A stretch of DNA of 32,132 nucleotides from DASWHD01 sp036393335 (GCA_036393335.1 DASWHD010000120.1:1-32132); one strand, 5' to 3'; numbered from the stretch's first letter, positions 15,769 to 24,626 are shown. Numbers and translations are program-made. The notes: generated from the letters alone by a model not told the origin.

Positions 15769-16896
15769 ATGGCCTCCAACGTCGACTACTACCAGGTCCT
15801 CGGGGTGAGTCGCGACGCGACCGCCGCGGAGATCAAACGCGCCTATCGCACGGGGGCCATGCGTCACCACCCGGACAAGAACCCGGGCGACACGGAGGCG
15901 GAGCGCAAGTTCAAGCAGCTCACGGAAGCGTACGAGGTCCTGTCCGACGAGCAGAAGCGCGCCCAGTACGACCGATTCGGCCATGTCGGCCTCGGTGCCA
16001 ACGGCGCCGGGGCGGGGGGCTTCGCCGGCGCCGGCTTCTCGGACATCTTCGAGGACATCTTCGGCGACTTCTTCGGTGGCGGTGGTCGCCGCCGCGCACG
16101 CGCGCCGCAGCGCGGCGCGGACCTGCGCCTCGACCTGGAGGTCACCTTCGAGCAGGCGGCGATGGGCGCCGAGATCTCCGTCGACGTGCCGCGCATGGAG
16201 ACCTGCGGCGAGTGCCGCGGCCGCCGCACGCGGGGTAACACGCCGCTGCAGAGCTGCCACACTTGCGGCGGCAGCGGGCAGGTCCGCTTCCAGCAGGGCT
16301 TTTTCAGCATGGCGCGAACCTGCACCGCGTGTAACGGCGAGGGGCAGATCGTCACCGATCCCTGCCCCAACTGCCACGGCACGGGCCGAGTCCGCCATAC
16401 CCGCCAGATCTCGGTTAAGATCCCGGCGGGCGTCGAGACCGGCACCCGGCTGCGCCTCAGCGGCGAGGGCGAGGGGGGCATCCACGGCGGCGGCCGCGGC
16501 GATCTGTACGTGGTGATTGTGGTCCAGGAGCATCCGATCTTCTCCCGCTCCAACGACGACATCCTCTGCGAGGTGCCGATCTCCATCGCCCAGGCCGCCC
16601 TCGGTGCCGGCATCGAGGTGCCCACCCTGAAGGGCGGTGAGCCCCTCACCATTCCCGCCGGTACTCAGACCGACGCCATCTTCCGCCTGCGCGGCAAGGG
16701 GGTGCCCAACGTCCACGGCCATGGCATCGGCGACGAGCTGGTGCGGGTCATCGTCGAGACGCCGACCAAGCTCACCGATCGCCAGCGAGAGCTGCTGGAG
16801 GAGTTCGCCAAGCTCAGCGGCGAGGAGACCCACCCGCGCGGCCAGGGCTTCTTCCGCAAGGTAAAGGAGCTGTTCGACGAGGCGACGGGGAGATAG
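15769..16896 (+). CDS. dnaJ: Chaperone protein DnaJ (Hsp40)
   Basis: Co-chaperone that delivers substrates to DnaK and stimulates its ATPase. The 375-aa product has a J domain with HPD at 34-36 and a Gly/Phe-rich linker (about 75-110). The zinc domain has four cysteine motifs: CGECRGRR from residue 146, then CHTCGGSG, CTACNGEG and CPNCHGTG. Two C-terminal beta domains follow, ending FFRKVKELFDEATG. The first zinc motif keeps both cysteines but lacks the usual CxxCxGxG glycine pattern. ATG 15769 gives the standard N-terminus, but the bases before it (CCCCGAACG) hold no recognisable ribosome binding site. prmA follows after 100 bases. Confidence 0.96.
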   Translation: MASNVDYYQVLGVSRDATAAEIKRAYRTGAMRHHPDKNPGDTEAERKFKQLTEAYEVLSDEQKRAQYDRFGHVGLGANGAGAGGFAGAGFSDIFEDIFGDFFGGGGRRRARAPQRGADLRLDLEVTFEQAAMGAEISVDVPRMETCGECRGRRTRGNTPLQSCHTCGGSGQVRFQQGFFSMARTCTACNGEGQIVTDPCPNCHGTGRVRHTRQISVKIPAGVETGTRLRLSGEGEGGIHGGGRGDLYVVIVVQEHPIFSRSNDDILCEVPISIAQAALGAGIEVPTLKGGEPLTIPAGTQTDAIFRLRGKGVPNVHGHGIGDELVRVIVETPTKLTDRQRELLEEFAKLSGEETHPRGQGFFRKVKELFDEATGR

Positions 16897-16917
16897 CTGT
16901 CGGCATGCAGCGGTCAA

Positions 16918-16950
16918 CTCCCTCCCCCTCCGGGGGAGGGTTGGGGTGGG
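16918..16950. repeat. Dispersed hairpin repeat, copy B (upstream of prmA)
   Basis: CCCTCCCCC-TCC-GGGGGAGGG is a perfect 9-bp hairpin with a three-base loop, followed by TTGGGGTGGG. It matches copy A at 1472-1500 in both stem and trailing G-rich part. It lies between dnaJ and prmA; no T tract follows, so it is not a standard terminator. Confidence 0.65.
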
Positions 16951-16996
16951 CGCAGATAGAGCAAACACCCTGTCCCTTCCAGGGGGACTGCCTTTC

Positions 16997-17878
16997 ATGT
17001 TGAACGACTCCCCCGACCGCGCCTTGCTGAGGGTCCAGATTCGCGTCGCCCGGACGGCGGCCGAGGCGGTGGAGGAGTTTCTCTGGACGCTGGATCCCGG
17101 CGCCGTCGGGCACGTCGTCCACGGTGAGGAGGCGGAGCTTGGCATCACCCTGTCCGCCGCCGCCGCCGCCGGGCTGCAAGGACGCCTCGCCGCATTCCTC
17201 CGCCAGGTGGGGTGCGACACCGCGGCCATCGTGGCGATCGCGCCGTACGAGGAGGAGGACTGGGCGACCGCCTACCGCCAGGCGTTCGCGCCGCTCTGCG
17301 TGAGCGACCGGCTCGTCGTGGCACCGACGTGGTGGGAGGCGCCCCTACCCCCGGGCCCCATCGTCCTGCGCATCGACCCGCAGATGGCGTTCGGCACCGG
17401 CCACCACCCCACCACCCGCGCCTGCCTGAAGTGGCTGGTACGACGGGCGGCGGCCGTGGGATCGAGCCCGGGCGGCCTGATCGATGCCGGGTGCGGCGCG
17501 GGGTTGCTGGCAATCGCCGCGCGCCGTCTCGGCTTCGCGCCGGTGGTCGCCATCGACAACGACCCGATCGCCTGCGCCACGGCGCGGCAAAACGCGGCCG
17601 CCAACGACGCCGCTGCGATCGCGGTGATCGACGGCGAGCTCGCCTCCGCGGTGCTGCCCACCGTCCCCACCCTGGTCGCCAACCTCACCGCCGGCGCCAT
17701 CGTCGAGCTCTTCCCCCGCCTCGCCGCGTGCGTCACGCCGGAGGGCCAGATCTACCTCGCCGGCATCCTGGCGAAGCAGGAGCAGAGGGTCGCCGCCGCG
17801 ATCGCCGGCCATCGTTGGCGGGTGGCCGAGCGCCACCTCAGCGACGGCTGGCTCAGCCTCGCCCTGCAAGCCGTATAA
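16997..17878 (+). CDS. prmA: Ribosomal protein L11 methyltransferase PrmA
   Basis: SAM-dependent enzyme that trimethylates ribosomal protein L11. The 293-aa product has the N-terminal L11-recognition domain (about 1-90), the linker around EEEDWATAYRQAF, AFGTGHHPTTRACL, and SAM motif I as DAGCGAGLLAIAA (family form DxGCGSGILAIAA). The motif usually read NILAxxL appears as NLTAGAIVEL. Both are mild deviations that keep the glycine-rich loop. ATG 16997 (MLNDSPDRALLRV) has AGGGGGA ten bases upstream; an in-frame ATG at 16946 would add 17 residues that overlap the repeat. Placement after dnaJ is a conserved neighbourhood in several phyla. No terminator is evident before the convergent flagellar operon. 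Confidence 0.93.
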   Translation: MLNDSPDRALLRVQIRVARTAAEAVEEFLWTLDPGAVGHVVHGEEAELGITLSAAAAAGLQGRLAAFLRQVGCDTAAIVAIAPYEEEDWATAYRQAFAPLCVSDRLVVAPTWWEAPLPPGPIVLRIDPQMAFGTGHHPTTRACLKWLVRRAAAVGSSPGGLIDAGCGAGLLAIAARRLGFAPVVAIDNDPIACATARQNAAANDAAAIAVIDGELASAVLPTVPTLVANLTAGAIVELFPRLAACVTPEGQIYLAGILAKQEQRVAAAIAGHRWRVAERHLSDGWLSLALQAV

Positions 17879-17925
17879 CCCCGTCCTGCCGCGGATCTAC
17901 GGCGTGGCTCGCCCCGTGGCCATAG

Positions 17926-18285
17926 TCATCCCTCGCGGAACGATCCTCGCTTTACCGGATCCGCACCCGGTGCGGCAGTGGCTGGTCCCCTCTCCCGGAG
18001 CTGGAGATCGAGATACTTGCCGTTGACCACGTAGGCAAAGGCGAGGACCTCCGCCACCATGGTGTACAGCTCGGTTGGGATCTCCTCTCCGAGGTCGAGC
18101 TGCTCCAAGAGGTGCAGGAGGTCGCCGTCCTCCTCGATGGGGACGCCGCACTCCCGGGCGATCTCCACGATCTGCCGGGCGATGTCGCCGCTGCCGCGGG
18201 CGATCATCTGCGGCGCCGTGTCTGCTCCGTGGCGATAGCGCAAGGCCGCCGCCTTGGGCGTGGCCGATGAGTCATGTGTGACCAT
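17926..18285 (-). CDS. FlhB C-terminal-domain homologue (FlhX/YlqH-type small protein)
   Basis: A 119-aa soluble protein matching only the cytoplasmic C-terminal domain of FlhB. AAALRYRHGADTAPQMIARG aligns with VALRYRRGEDVAPRVVAKG of the full FlhB encoded at 23514-24614. GVPIEEDGDLLHLLEQLDLG and IPTELYTMVAEVLAFAYVVN likewise follow its C-terminal pattern. The NPTH autocleavage motif and all membrane segments are missing. Similar short proteins occur in other bacteria and can partly replace the FlhB C-terminal fragment; the role here is inferred. It lies nine bases after fliA and is the last gene of the flagellar operon. Confidence 0.85.
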   Translation of the reverse strand: MVTHDSSATPKAAALRYRHGADTAPQMIARGSGDIARQIVEIARECGVPIEEDGDLLHLLEQLDLGEEIPTELYTMVAEVLAFAYVVNGKYLDLQLRERGPATAAPGADPVKRGSFREG

Positions 18286-18294
18286 GGTGTTCGC

Positions 18295-19062
18295 TCAACC
18301 GGCCACGGCGGACAGGCCGGCGTGCTGCAGCTTGCCCTTGAGGCGCAGTAGCGCCTTGGTATGGATCTGGGAGATGCGCGATTCGGTGACAGACAGCACG
18401 ACGCCGATCTCCTTCATGGTGAGCTCATCGAAATAGTAGAGCGACAGCACCGTGCGCTCCCGCGCAGGCAGATCGTCGAGTCCCTTGGTGATCACGTCTT
18501 TCACCCACTTCTCCCCCAGCTCCTCCAGAGGGTCGATCGATTCCGGGTCCGGCACCGAGTCTTGCAGGTGGCGGTCATCGTCACTGTCATCGAAGGAGTC
18601 GTTGAGACTGATGAGCGGCAGCCCCTGGGCCTTGCTCTGCAGGATGGTGAGCTCCGGGACGGTGAGGCCGAGCTCGGCGGCCACCTCCTCGGTGGTCGCG
18701 GGCCGGCCGTACTCTTGCTCCAGGCGGGCATACGCCCGGGCCAGGGTATTGATCTTCTGGCGTACCGAGCGCGGCACCCAGTCCTGGGCACGCAGCTCGT
18801 CGAGCATGGCGCCACGGACACGGATCTCCGCGTAGGTCTTGAACTGAATGTTGCGGGAGATGTCGAACTTCTCGATCGCGTCGATCAGACCGAGGACCCC
18901 GGCATTGATCAGCTCCTCCAGCTCGATGTGCGCCGGCAGGCGCGACGCCACCCGATGGGCGATGTATTTGATCTGCGGGGCGTACTGGAGGATGAGCTTG
19001 TTACGAGTGGTTACCGGACGCCCACTTCCTTCGGCCAGATATGCTTGGATGAGCTCCATCAT
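18295..19062 (-). CDS. fliA: Flagellar sigma factor FliA (sigma-28)
   Basis: Alternative sigma factor for late flagellar and chemotaxis genes. The 255-aa product has region 2 (RLPAHIELEELINAGVLGL, then IDAIEKFDISRNIQFKTYAE), region 3 (GAMLDELRAQDWVPRSVRQ) and region 4 (ERTVLSLYYFDELTMKEIG, VVLSVTESRISQIHTKAL). The DWVPRSVRQK stretch is diagnostic of this sigma group. Two adjacent ATG codons (19062, 19059) could start it; GGGAGA precedes. It sits 33 bases after flhG and before the short FlhB-like gene. Its anti-sigma factor FlgM is not in the window. Confidence 0.95.
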   Translation of the reverse strand: MMELIQAYLAEGSGRPVTTRNKLILQYAPQIKYIAHRVASRLPAHIELEELINAGVLGLIDAIEKFDISRNIQFKTYAEIRVRGAMLDELRAQDWVPRSVRQKINTLARAYARLEQEYGRPATTEEVAAELGLTVPELTILQSKAQGLPLISLNDSFDDSDDDRHLQDSVPDPESIDPLEELGEKWVKDVITKGLDDLPARERTVLSLYYFDELTMKEIGVVLSVTESRISQIHTKALLRLKGKLQHAGLSAVAG

Positions 19063-19095
19063 GGTGATTTCTCCCTGAATACGGCGACGGCCTGC

Positions 19096-19956
19096 CTAGA
19101 CGGCTGACGGGCTGGCTTCCGGTGCCCACAGGCGGCGCCAGAAGAACTGGATGTTTCCTTTCGGGAACATGGCGGTGGGGCTGCGCTCGATGGCCATGGC
19201 GATCTCGCGAATGCACCGGCTGGAGATCGCCTCCGGATAGCGCTCGTTGACCAACTGTTGATCGCGCACGGCCCGGGCGAGCTTGGGGTCGACCGGCACG
19301 AAGCCGGCGAGCTCCAGTCGGATGTTGAGGAACCGATCGCAGACCGCGGTAAGGTGGCGGAATACGGACAACGCCTCGCGCTCGCCGCTCACCTCGTTGA
19401 CGATTAGCTTGAACGACTTCTCGCCGTGCTCGCGGCTCATCACCTTGATCAGGGCGTAGGCGTCGGTGAGGCTCGTGGGCTCCGGGTTGGCCACCACGTA
19501 CACGTCCTGGGCGGCCATGTTGAAGAAGCAGACATTGGCGGCGATACCGGCGCCGGTGTCGATGATGAAGACGTCGACCTCCTCCTCCAGCTCATCGATC
19601 GCCGACAGGAAGCGCAGGCGGTCGGCCTCCGTGAGGCTGGTCAGGTCGACCTGGCCGGAGGGTGCGGGCAGGATGCGCATGCCGCCCGGGCCGGAGACCA
19701 ATACCTCCTGCAGGGTTGCATCGCCACGTAGGACGTCATGCAGGGTGAACAGCGGGTTGAGCCCGAGCAGGACGTCGATGTTGCCGAGCCCGAGATCGGC
19801 GTCGAGGACCAACACCTTCAGGCCGCGTTCACTCAAGGCGTAGGCGAGATTCGCGACAATGTTGGTCTTGCCCACGCCCCCCTTGCCGGAAGTGATCGAG
19901 AGCACCTTGAGGCCGGTCTCCCGGCGGTGGTCGTCGTGGTTGGCGAGTGGCTTCAT
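19096..19956 (-). CDS. flhG: Flagellum number regulator FlhG/FleN (MinD-like ATPase)
   Basis: Membrane-associated ParA/MinD-family ATPase that limits flagellar number and opposes FlhF. The 286-aa product has the deviant Walker A SGKGGVGKT (23-31), VLDADLGLGNIDVLLGL, and a Walker B/switch IIDTGAGIAANV. PEPTSLTDAYALIKV is typical of FleN/FlhG. A C-terminal amphipathic part ends RGNIQFFWRRL-like (KGNIQFFWRRLW). The N-terminus (MKPLANHDDHRRETGLKVL) shows no DQAxxLR motif, the helix by which some FlhG proteins stimulate FlhF. It follows flhF by 18 bases. Confidence 0.94.
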   Translation of the reverse strand: MKPLANHDDHRRETGLKVLSITSGKGGVGKTNIVANLAYALSERGLKVLVLDADLGLGNIDVLLGLNPLFTLHDVLRGDATLQEVLVSGPGGMRILPAPSGQVDLTSLTEADRLRFLSAIDELEEEVDVFIIDTGAGIAANVCFFNMAAQDVYVVANPEPTSLTDAYALIKVMSREHGEKSFKLIVNEVSGEREALSVFRHLTAVCDRFLNIRLELAGFVPVDPKLARAVRDQQLVNERYPEAISSRCIREIAMAIERSPTAMFPKGNIQFFWRRLWAPEASPSAV

Positions 19957-19974
19957 GCGGGACCCTTTGCAGAC

Positions 19975-21411
19975 TTAGCGGATGGTGGGAAGGAGGACAC
20001 GTAGCGCCTCGCTGGCCGCTTGTGCGACGGCCTGTGGGTCGCCGCTGGCCATGGTGCGTCGTGCACGGGTCGAGGAAGCAGCGGCGATTGGCGGCGCCGT
20101 GCTGCGGCGGCGGGTCACCAGGGCGCAGAGGAGGTCGGGGCTGGCGTCCACCAGATCCTCCGGGATTTGCCGGCCGTTGCTCAGCCAGCTCACCGGCAGG
20201 CCTGACTCGGCGGCGATCGCCACGACCTGGCCAAAGTGGCTCGCCTCGTCGATCTTCGAGAAGGCGAGACGGCCGACACCGAAAGCGGTGTAGGCGGCCA
20301 CCTGGCGGCGCATCTCCGATAGGCTCGTAGCGGCCGGTAGCAGGAGGTGGCACACGGCCGCCTCGGGCATGGCACGGAGCAGGTCGGCGATCCGTGACCG
20401 GCCGCCGGCGTCCACGGCCGTCGTCGGCGCATCGATGAAACACGGCCGGTCGGCACCGAGTTTCTCGATGAGGACAGCCAGCTCACCGGGTTGGCCGACG
20501 CGGTGCAGAGAGAGACCGAAGACCTCCGCGTACCGGCTAAGCAACGCAGCGCCTTCCGGGCGCGCATAGTCGAGGGTGATCAAGCGGGGTAAGCGTCCGT
20601 GGAGCAGGCGCTCGCGCAGGGCAAGCTTCACCACCAGGGTGCTCTTCCCGGCGCCGCTCCCGCCGAGAATCGTGTGGATGCCGCCGTTCACCGCGGGTGC
20701 ACGGCGCAGCTCGCGGCCGAGCAGCGCGGCGAGTCGTGCAGCAACCGTCTCGCCCTGCGCCAGCGGCCGCTCTGCCAGGTCACCGGTGAGGCGCTCTCCC
20801 CAGTGGCGGGCGGCCAGACCATCGAGGCCGCATCGCTCCAGCTCGCCCAGCAGCGTGGGGGCGACCTCGGATTGCGGCGAGGCCGACCACACGGTGGGGA
20901 AACCGGGCGGGTTGGTGCCGGCGGCGATCAGCGCGTCGACCTTTTGCGCGAGATCCACTAGGCCGGCGGTCACGACGACCAGCTCGTTGTGGGGTGGCAC
21001 GGATCGCAGCCGCTGGCCATGCTCGCGCATCTCGCCCACCTCCATACGCAGGGCGCCAACCGCCTCTTGCAGCGCGGTGAGGGCCGCGGCGACGGCACCG
21101 GGCGGCGATGCGCTGTCGCTCGCGACCGTGTCCAGGATCGCAGCGAAGGACGCGGCGGTGTCGCCGTCCCTGACGGTGGTCGCCGTCACGGTATCCACCG
21201 CGGGCAGGGCCGTGTCACGCGGCGGGCGGCGTGGGCGTGGGATCGCCTGTGGATCGACCGCCGCGACCACCTCCACCAGCTCACCCTTGCGACGCCGTCC
21301 CGGATCCGTGATCTGCCGCGTCTCGAGGAGCACGGCGTTCGGCCCGAGGGCCACCTGCACCTCGGCCAGTGCCTGGGAGACATTCTTGGCGGAAAATCGC
21401 TTGATGCGCAT
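19975..21411 (-). CDS. flhF: Flagellar placement protein FlhF, degenerate SRP-type GTPase
   Basis: FlhF marks the site of polar flagellum assembly. The 478-aa product has the FlhF N-terminus (MRIKRFSAKNVSQALAEVQ, then ALGPNAVLLETRQI), a variable linker, an N domain and a G domain. The P-loop is GGSGAGKST (250-258). The G2 segment, usually DTYR/DTFR, reads LDYAR (280-284). G3, usually DTAGR, reads FIDAPTTAVDAGG (325-337). G4 is SKID instead of TKLD (385-388). The closing SNGRQIPEDL (411-420) is normal. So nucleotide binding may survive while hydrolysis or dimer activation is doubtful. ATG 21411 is preceded by GAGTGAGGG; a longer in-frame start would enter flhA. It lies ten bases after flhA. 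Confidence 0.9.
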   Translation of the reverse strand: MRIKRFSAKNVSQALAEVQVALGPNAVLLETRQITDPGRRRKGELVEVVAAVDPQAIPRPRRPPRDTALPAVDTVTATTVRDGDTAASFAAILDTVASDSASPPGAVAAALTALQEAVGALRMEVGEMREHGQRLRSVPPHNELVVVTAGLVDLAQKVDALIAAGTNPPGFPTVWSASPQSEVAPTLLGELERCGLDGLAARHWGERLTGDLAERPLAQGETVAARLAALLGRELRRAPAVNGGIHTILGGSGAGKSTLVVKLALRERLLHGRLPRLITLDYARPEGAALLSRYAEVFGLSLHRVGQPGELAVLIEKLGADRPCFIDAPTTAVDAGGRSRIADLLRAMPEAAVCHLLLPAATSLSEMRRQVAAYTAFGVGRLAFSKIDEASHFGQVVAIAAESGLPVSWLSNGRQIPEDLVDASPDLLCALVTRRRSTAPPIAAASSTRARRTMASGDPQAVAQAASEALRVLLPTIR

Positions 21412-21421
21412 GGTTTCGCCC

Positions 21422-23512
21422 TCACTCGACGACCGCCATCGATCGGATCCGGACGGTCGGCTCAATCTCATTGAACGACACCACGGCCAGTCCCTTGATG
21501 AAGCGCTCGGTCAGCCGGCGCACATGACGGCGGAGCTGCGGGCGGACGAGAAGCAGCGGCGTCACGTTCGCCGCCTGCAGGTCGCGGGTAGTCTTTGCCA
21601 GGGTGTCGATGATCTGCTGGGCGCGCTTCGGCTCCATGGAGAGCTGCTGCCCGCGTTCCCCCTCGGCGATCGCCCGGCCGAGCTCCTCCTCCAGCGCGGG
21701 AGAGAGCGTCACCACCTGCAGCTCGCCGGTGTCTGTGACGTACCTGTGGGTGATGGTGCGCGACAGGGCCGTACGGACATACTCGGTGAGCAGGTCGGTA
21801 TCGGTGGACACGGGTGCCCAGTCGGCGAGGGCCTCGAGGATGGTCTGCAGATCGCGGATCGAGATCTCCTCGTCGATGAGGTTCTGCAGGACCTTCTGCA
21901 CCTGGCCGAGGGTCAACAGGGCCGGCACTAGCTCCTCCACCACCTTCGGCTGACGCTTGGCCACGTTGTCCAGGAGGTTCTGCACCTCCTGCCGCCCGAG
22001 GAGCTCGCTAGCGTGGGAGCGGATCACCTCGGTGAGGTGTGTGGCCAGCGCGGTGGGCAGGTCGACCACCGTATATCCGGCGAACTGCGCGCGCTCGCGC
22101 TCCCGTTCCGAAATCCACAGGGCCGGCAGCCCGAAGGCCGGCTCGGTGGTGGCAACTCCCTCCACCGGCTTGGTCACCGTGCCGGGATCCATCGCCAGTA
22201 GGTGGTGCAGCATCACCTCCCCTTCGCTGACAGACACGCCACGGATCAGGATGCGATACTGCGCCTGCTTGAGCTGCAGGTTGTCGCGAATGTGGATCGG
22301 CGGCACCACGATGCCCAGGTCGATGGCCGCCTGTCTGCGAATCGACTTGATGCGCGTCAAGAGATCGCGCGACTCGCCGCTGTCGACCAAGGAGATCAAT
22401 CCGAAGCCGACCTCGAGCTCCAACACATCGAGCTCCAGCAGGCTGGCCATCGCCTCCGGGCTGGTGTCGGGTCCGACCTCTGCCTGGGGTGTGACCTCTT
22501 GCTCCTTGGCGACCACGGCGGCCTTGGACGAGGTCGAGACCCGCCACGCCGCAAGCCCGGTGACGGTGGCGAGAATCGCAAACGGCAAGAACGGCAGTCC
22601 CGGTACGATGGCCATCAGGCCAAGGACCCCGGCCGCCATGGAGATTGCACGCGGGTAGGCGCCGAACTCTCCGAGGACGGTGGCGCCGAGGCTCTGGCTG
22701 GTCGCCGAGTTGGTCACCACGATGCCCGCGGCCGTCGAGATAATGAGAGCGGGGATCTGGGAGACGAGGCCGTCGCCCACGGTCAGGATGGTGTAGTTTT
22801 CCACCGCTTGACTGAGGGTCAGACCTTGCTGCGCCGTGCCGATGATCAACCCGCCGACGATATTCACGGCGGTGATGACGATGCCGGCGATCGCGTCGCC
22901 GCGGACGAACTTGGACGCGCCATCCATCGCGCCGTAGAAGTCTGCCTCACGCTCGATGCGCCGCCGCCGGGCGCGCGCCTCTTGCTCGTCGATCGTGCCC
23001 GCATTGAGGTCGGCGTCGATGCTCATCTGCTTGCCGGGCATCGCGTCCAGGGTGAACCGGGCGCTCACCTCGGCGACGCGGCCGGCGCCCTTGGTGATGA
23101 CGATGAAGTTGATCAGCACCAGGATCAGAAAGACGGTGATGCCAATCACGTAGTTGCCGCCGACCACGAAGTGGCCGAAGGCGCGGATCACCTGACCGGC
23201 AGCGGCGGGACCCTCGTGGCCGTGGGATAGAATGAGGCGCGTCGAGGCGACATTGAGCGACAGGCGCAGCAACGTAACCACCAGCAGCAAGGGCGGAAAC
23301 GCGGAGAAGTCGAGGGGCGACGCCGTCGACATGCTCACCAGCAGGATGAGGACCGCGCTGGTGATGCTCAGCGCCAACAAGACGTCCATCACCGGCGCCG
23401 CCAGCGGGATGGTCATCACTGCCAGGATGCCCAGCACGCCGACGGCGAGCAGCAGGTCACCACGCCGTGCGATGGACGCGGCGGCCATGGGTACAGGGAT
23501 CGCGGTCGCCAT
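21422..23512 (-). CDS. flhA: Flagellar export gate protein FlhA
   Basis: Inner-membrane component of the flagellar type III export gate, coupling proton flow to export. The 696-aa product has about eight hydrophobic segments in the first 340 residues. The conserved cytoplasmic FHIPEP region includes RFTLDAMPGKQMSIDADLNA, DFYGAMDGASKFVRGDAIAG and LTVGDGLVSQIPALIISTAA. The large C-terminal nonamer-forming domain includes GIVVPPIHIRDNLQL and WISERERERAQFAGYTVVD. Full family length, no gap. It starts one base after the flhB stop, so coupling with FlhB is expected. Confidence 0.97.
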   Translation of the reverse strand: MATAIPVPMAAASIARRGDLLLAVGVLGILAVMTIPLAAPVMDVLLALSITSAVLILLVSMSTASPLDFSAFPPLLLVVTLLRLSLNVASTRLILSHGHEGPAAAGQVIRAFGHFVVGGNYVIGITVFLILVLINFIVITKGAGRVAEVSARFTLDAMPGKQMSIDADLNAGTIDEQEARARRRRIEREADFYGAMDGASKFVRGDAIAGIVITAVNIVGGLIIGTAQQGLTLSQAVENYTILTVGDGLVSQIPALIISTAAGIVVTNSATSQSLGATVLGEFGAYPRAISMAAGVLGLMAIVPGLPFLPFAILATVTGLAAWRVSTSSKAAVVAKEQEVTPQAEVGPDTSPEAMASLLELDVLELEVGFGLISLVDSGESRDLLTRIKSIRRQAAIDLGIVVPPIHIRDNLQLKQAQYRILIRGVSVSEGEVMLHHLLAMDPGTVTKPVEGVATTEPAFGLPALWISERERERAQFAGYTVVDLPTALATHLTEVIRSHASELLGRQEVQNLLDNVAKRQPKVVEELVPALLTLGQVQKVLQNLIDEEISIRDLQTILEALADWAPVSTDTDLLTEYVRTALSRTITHRYVTDTGELQVVTLSPALEEELGRAIAEGERGQQLSMEPKRAQQIIDTLAKTTRDLQAANVTPLLLVRPQLRRHVRRLTERFIKGLAVVSFNEIEPTVRIRSMAVVE

Positions 23513-23513
23513 G

Positions 23514-24614
23514 CTAGCTCACCCCTCCTGTGGCCGGTGCCACGCGGTAGCCGCGGTGCTGCGCATCGCGCCGCGCGCGATACACGTAGGCGAGGACCTC
23601 CGCCACGGCCCGGTACAGCTCCTCTGGAACGACGCGGCCGATGTCGACGGTGCGATACAGGGCGCGCGCCAGCAGCTTGTCCTCACGCAGCATCACGCCA
23701 TGCTCGCGGGCGATCGCCTTGATGCGTTGCGCCAGATGATCCGCCCCCTTGGCCACCACCCGCGGAGCCACGTCCTCGCCACGGCGGTAACGCAGGGCAA
23801 CGGCGTAGTGGGTCGGGTTGGTGATCACCACGTCGGCGGTGGGCACCTCGGCCATCATCCGTTTGGTGGCCATCTCCCGCTGCAGGCTACGGATACGCGA
23901 ACGGAGTAGCGGGTCCCCCTCGGTCTGTCGGTACTCCTCCTTGACTTCCTGGTGGGTCATGCGCAGGTCTTGGGTGTGTTTCCAGCGCTGGTAGGCAAAG
24001 TCCGCGATGGCGAGCAGCGCGAGGATGACCAGAACGTTGCGCATCATCTGGAAGCTCAGCTGGCCGAGAGCCGGCAGCAGCTCCTCCACGCCGCCGGTAC
24101 CCAGGCCGAGCACCGCGTCGATCTGGCGGCGCAGTGTTACCCACAGGAGCACCCCGAGCACGACGATCTTGGCGACCCCGCGCAACAGCTCCATCAGGGC
24201 GTTGAGGGAGAAGAGGCGCTTGAAGCCCGCGATCGGGCTAACGCGCGAGAGCTGCGGACTCACGGCGTCACCGCTGATCAACAGACCCACCTGCCCGTAC
24301 CCACCGGCCAGTGCGCCAATCGACGAGGCGAGCAGCACCGGCATGAGGATGGCACCCGTAGCGAGGAGCCAATCCACCCCAAGGGCACCTACGGTCTCGC
24401 TGCTCAGGGCGATGCGGCCGCCGGCGTCGAAACACTGCCGCGCCACGGTCTGCAGCCCACGCCACATACCTTCTCCACCCAGGGAGAGCGCGAGCACGCC
24501 GCCGGCCAAGACCAGGACCGATACGACCTCGCGGCTGCGCGGCACCTGCCCCTTGCGGCGCGCGTCTTCGCGCCGCTTTTGAGTGGGGGCAAAGGTGCGA
24601 TCTGGATCGGCCAC
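23514..24614 (-). CDS. flhB: Flagellar export switch protein FlhB
   Basis: Substrate-specificity switch of the flagellar export apparatus, changing export from rod/hook to filament substrates after self-cleavage. The 366-aa product begins TFAPTQKRREDARRKGQVPRS-like. Four membrane segments span about residues 30-210. The cytoplasmic domain has HTQDLRMTHQEVKEEYRQTE and the autocleavage site NPTH in VVITNPTHYAVALRY. It lies between fliR (12-base gap) and flhA (one base). A second, short FlhB C-domain protein is encoded at the end of the same operon. Confidence 0.96.
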   Translation of the reverse strand: MADPDRTFAPTQKRREDARRKGQVPRSREVVSVLVLAGGVLALSLGGEGMWRGLQTVARQCFDAGGRIALSSETVGALGVDWLLATGAILMPVLLASSIGALAGGYGQVGLLISGDAVSPQLSRVSPIAGFKRLFSLNALMELLRGVAKIVVLGVLLWVTLRRQIDAVLGLGTGGVEELLPALGQLSFQMMRNVLVILALLAIADFAYQRWKHTQDLRMTHQEVKEEYRQTEGDPLLRSRIRSLQREMATKRMMAEVPTADVVITNPTHYAVALRYRRGEDVAPRVVAKGADHLAQRIKAIAREHGVMLREDKLLARALYRTVDIGRVVPEELYRAVAEVLAYVYRARRDAQHRGYRVAPATGGVS

Positions 24615-24626
24615 GACGAGCGTTCC

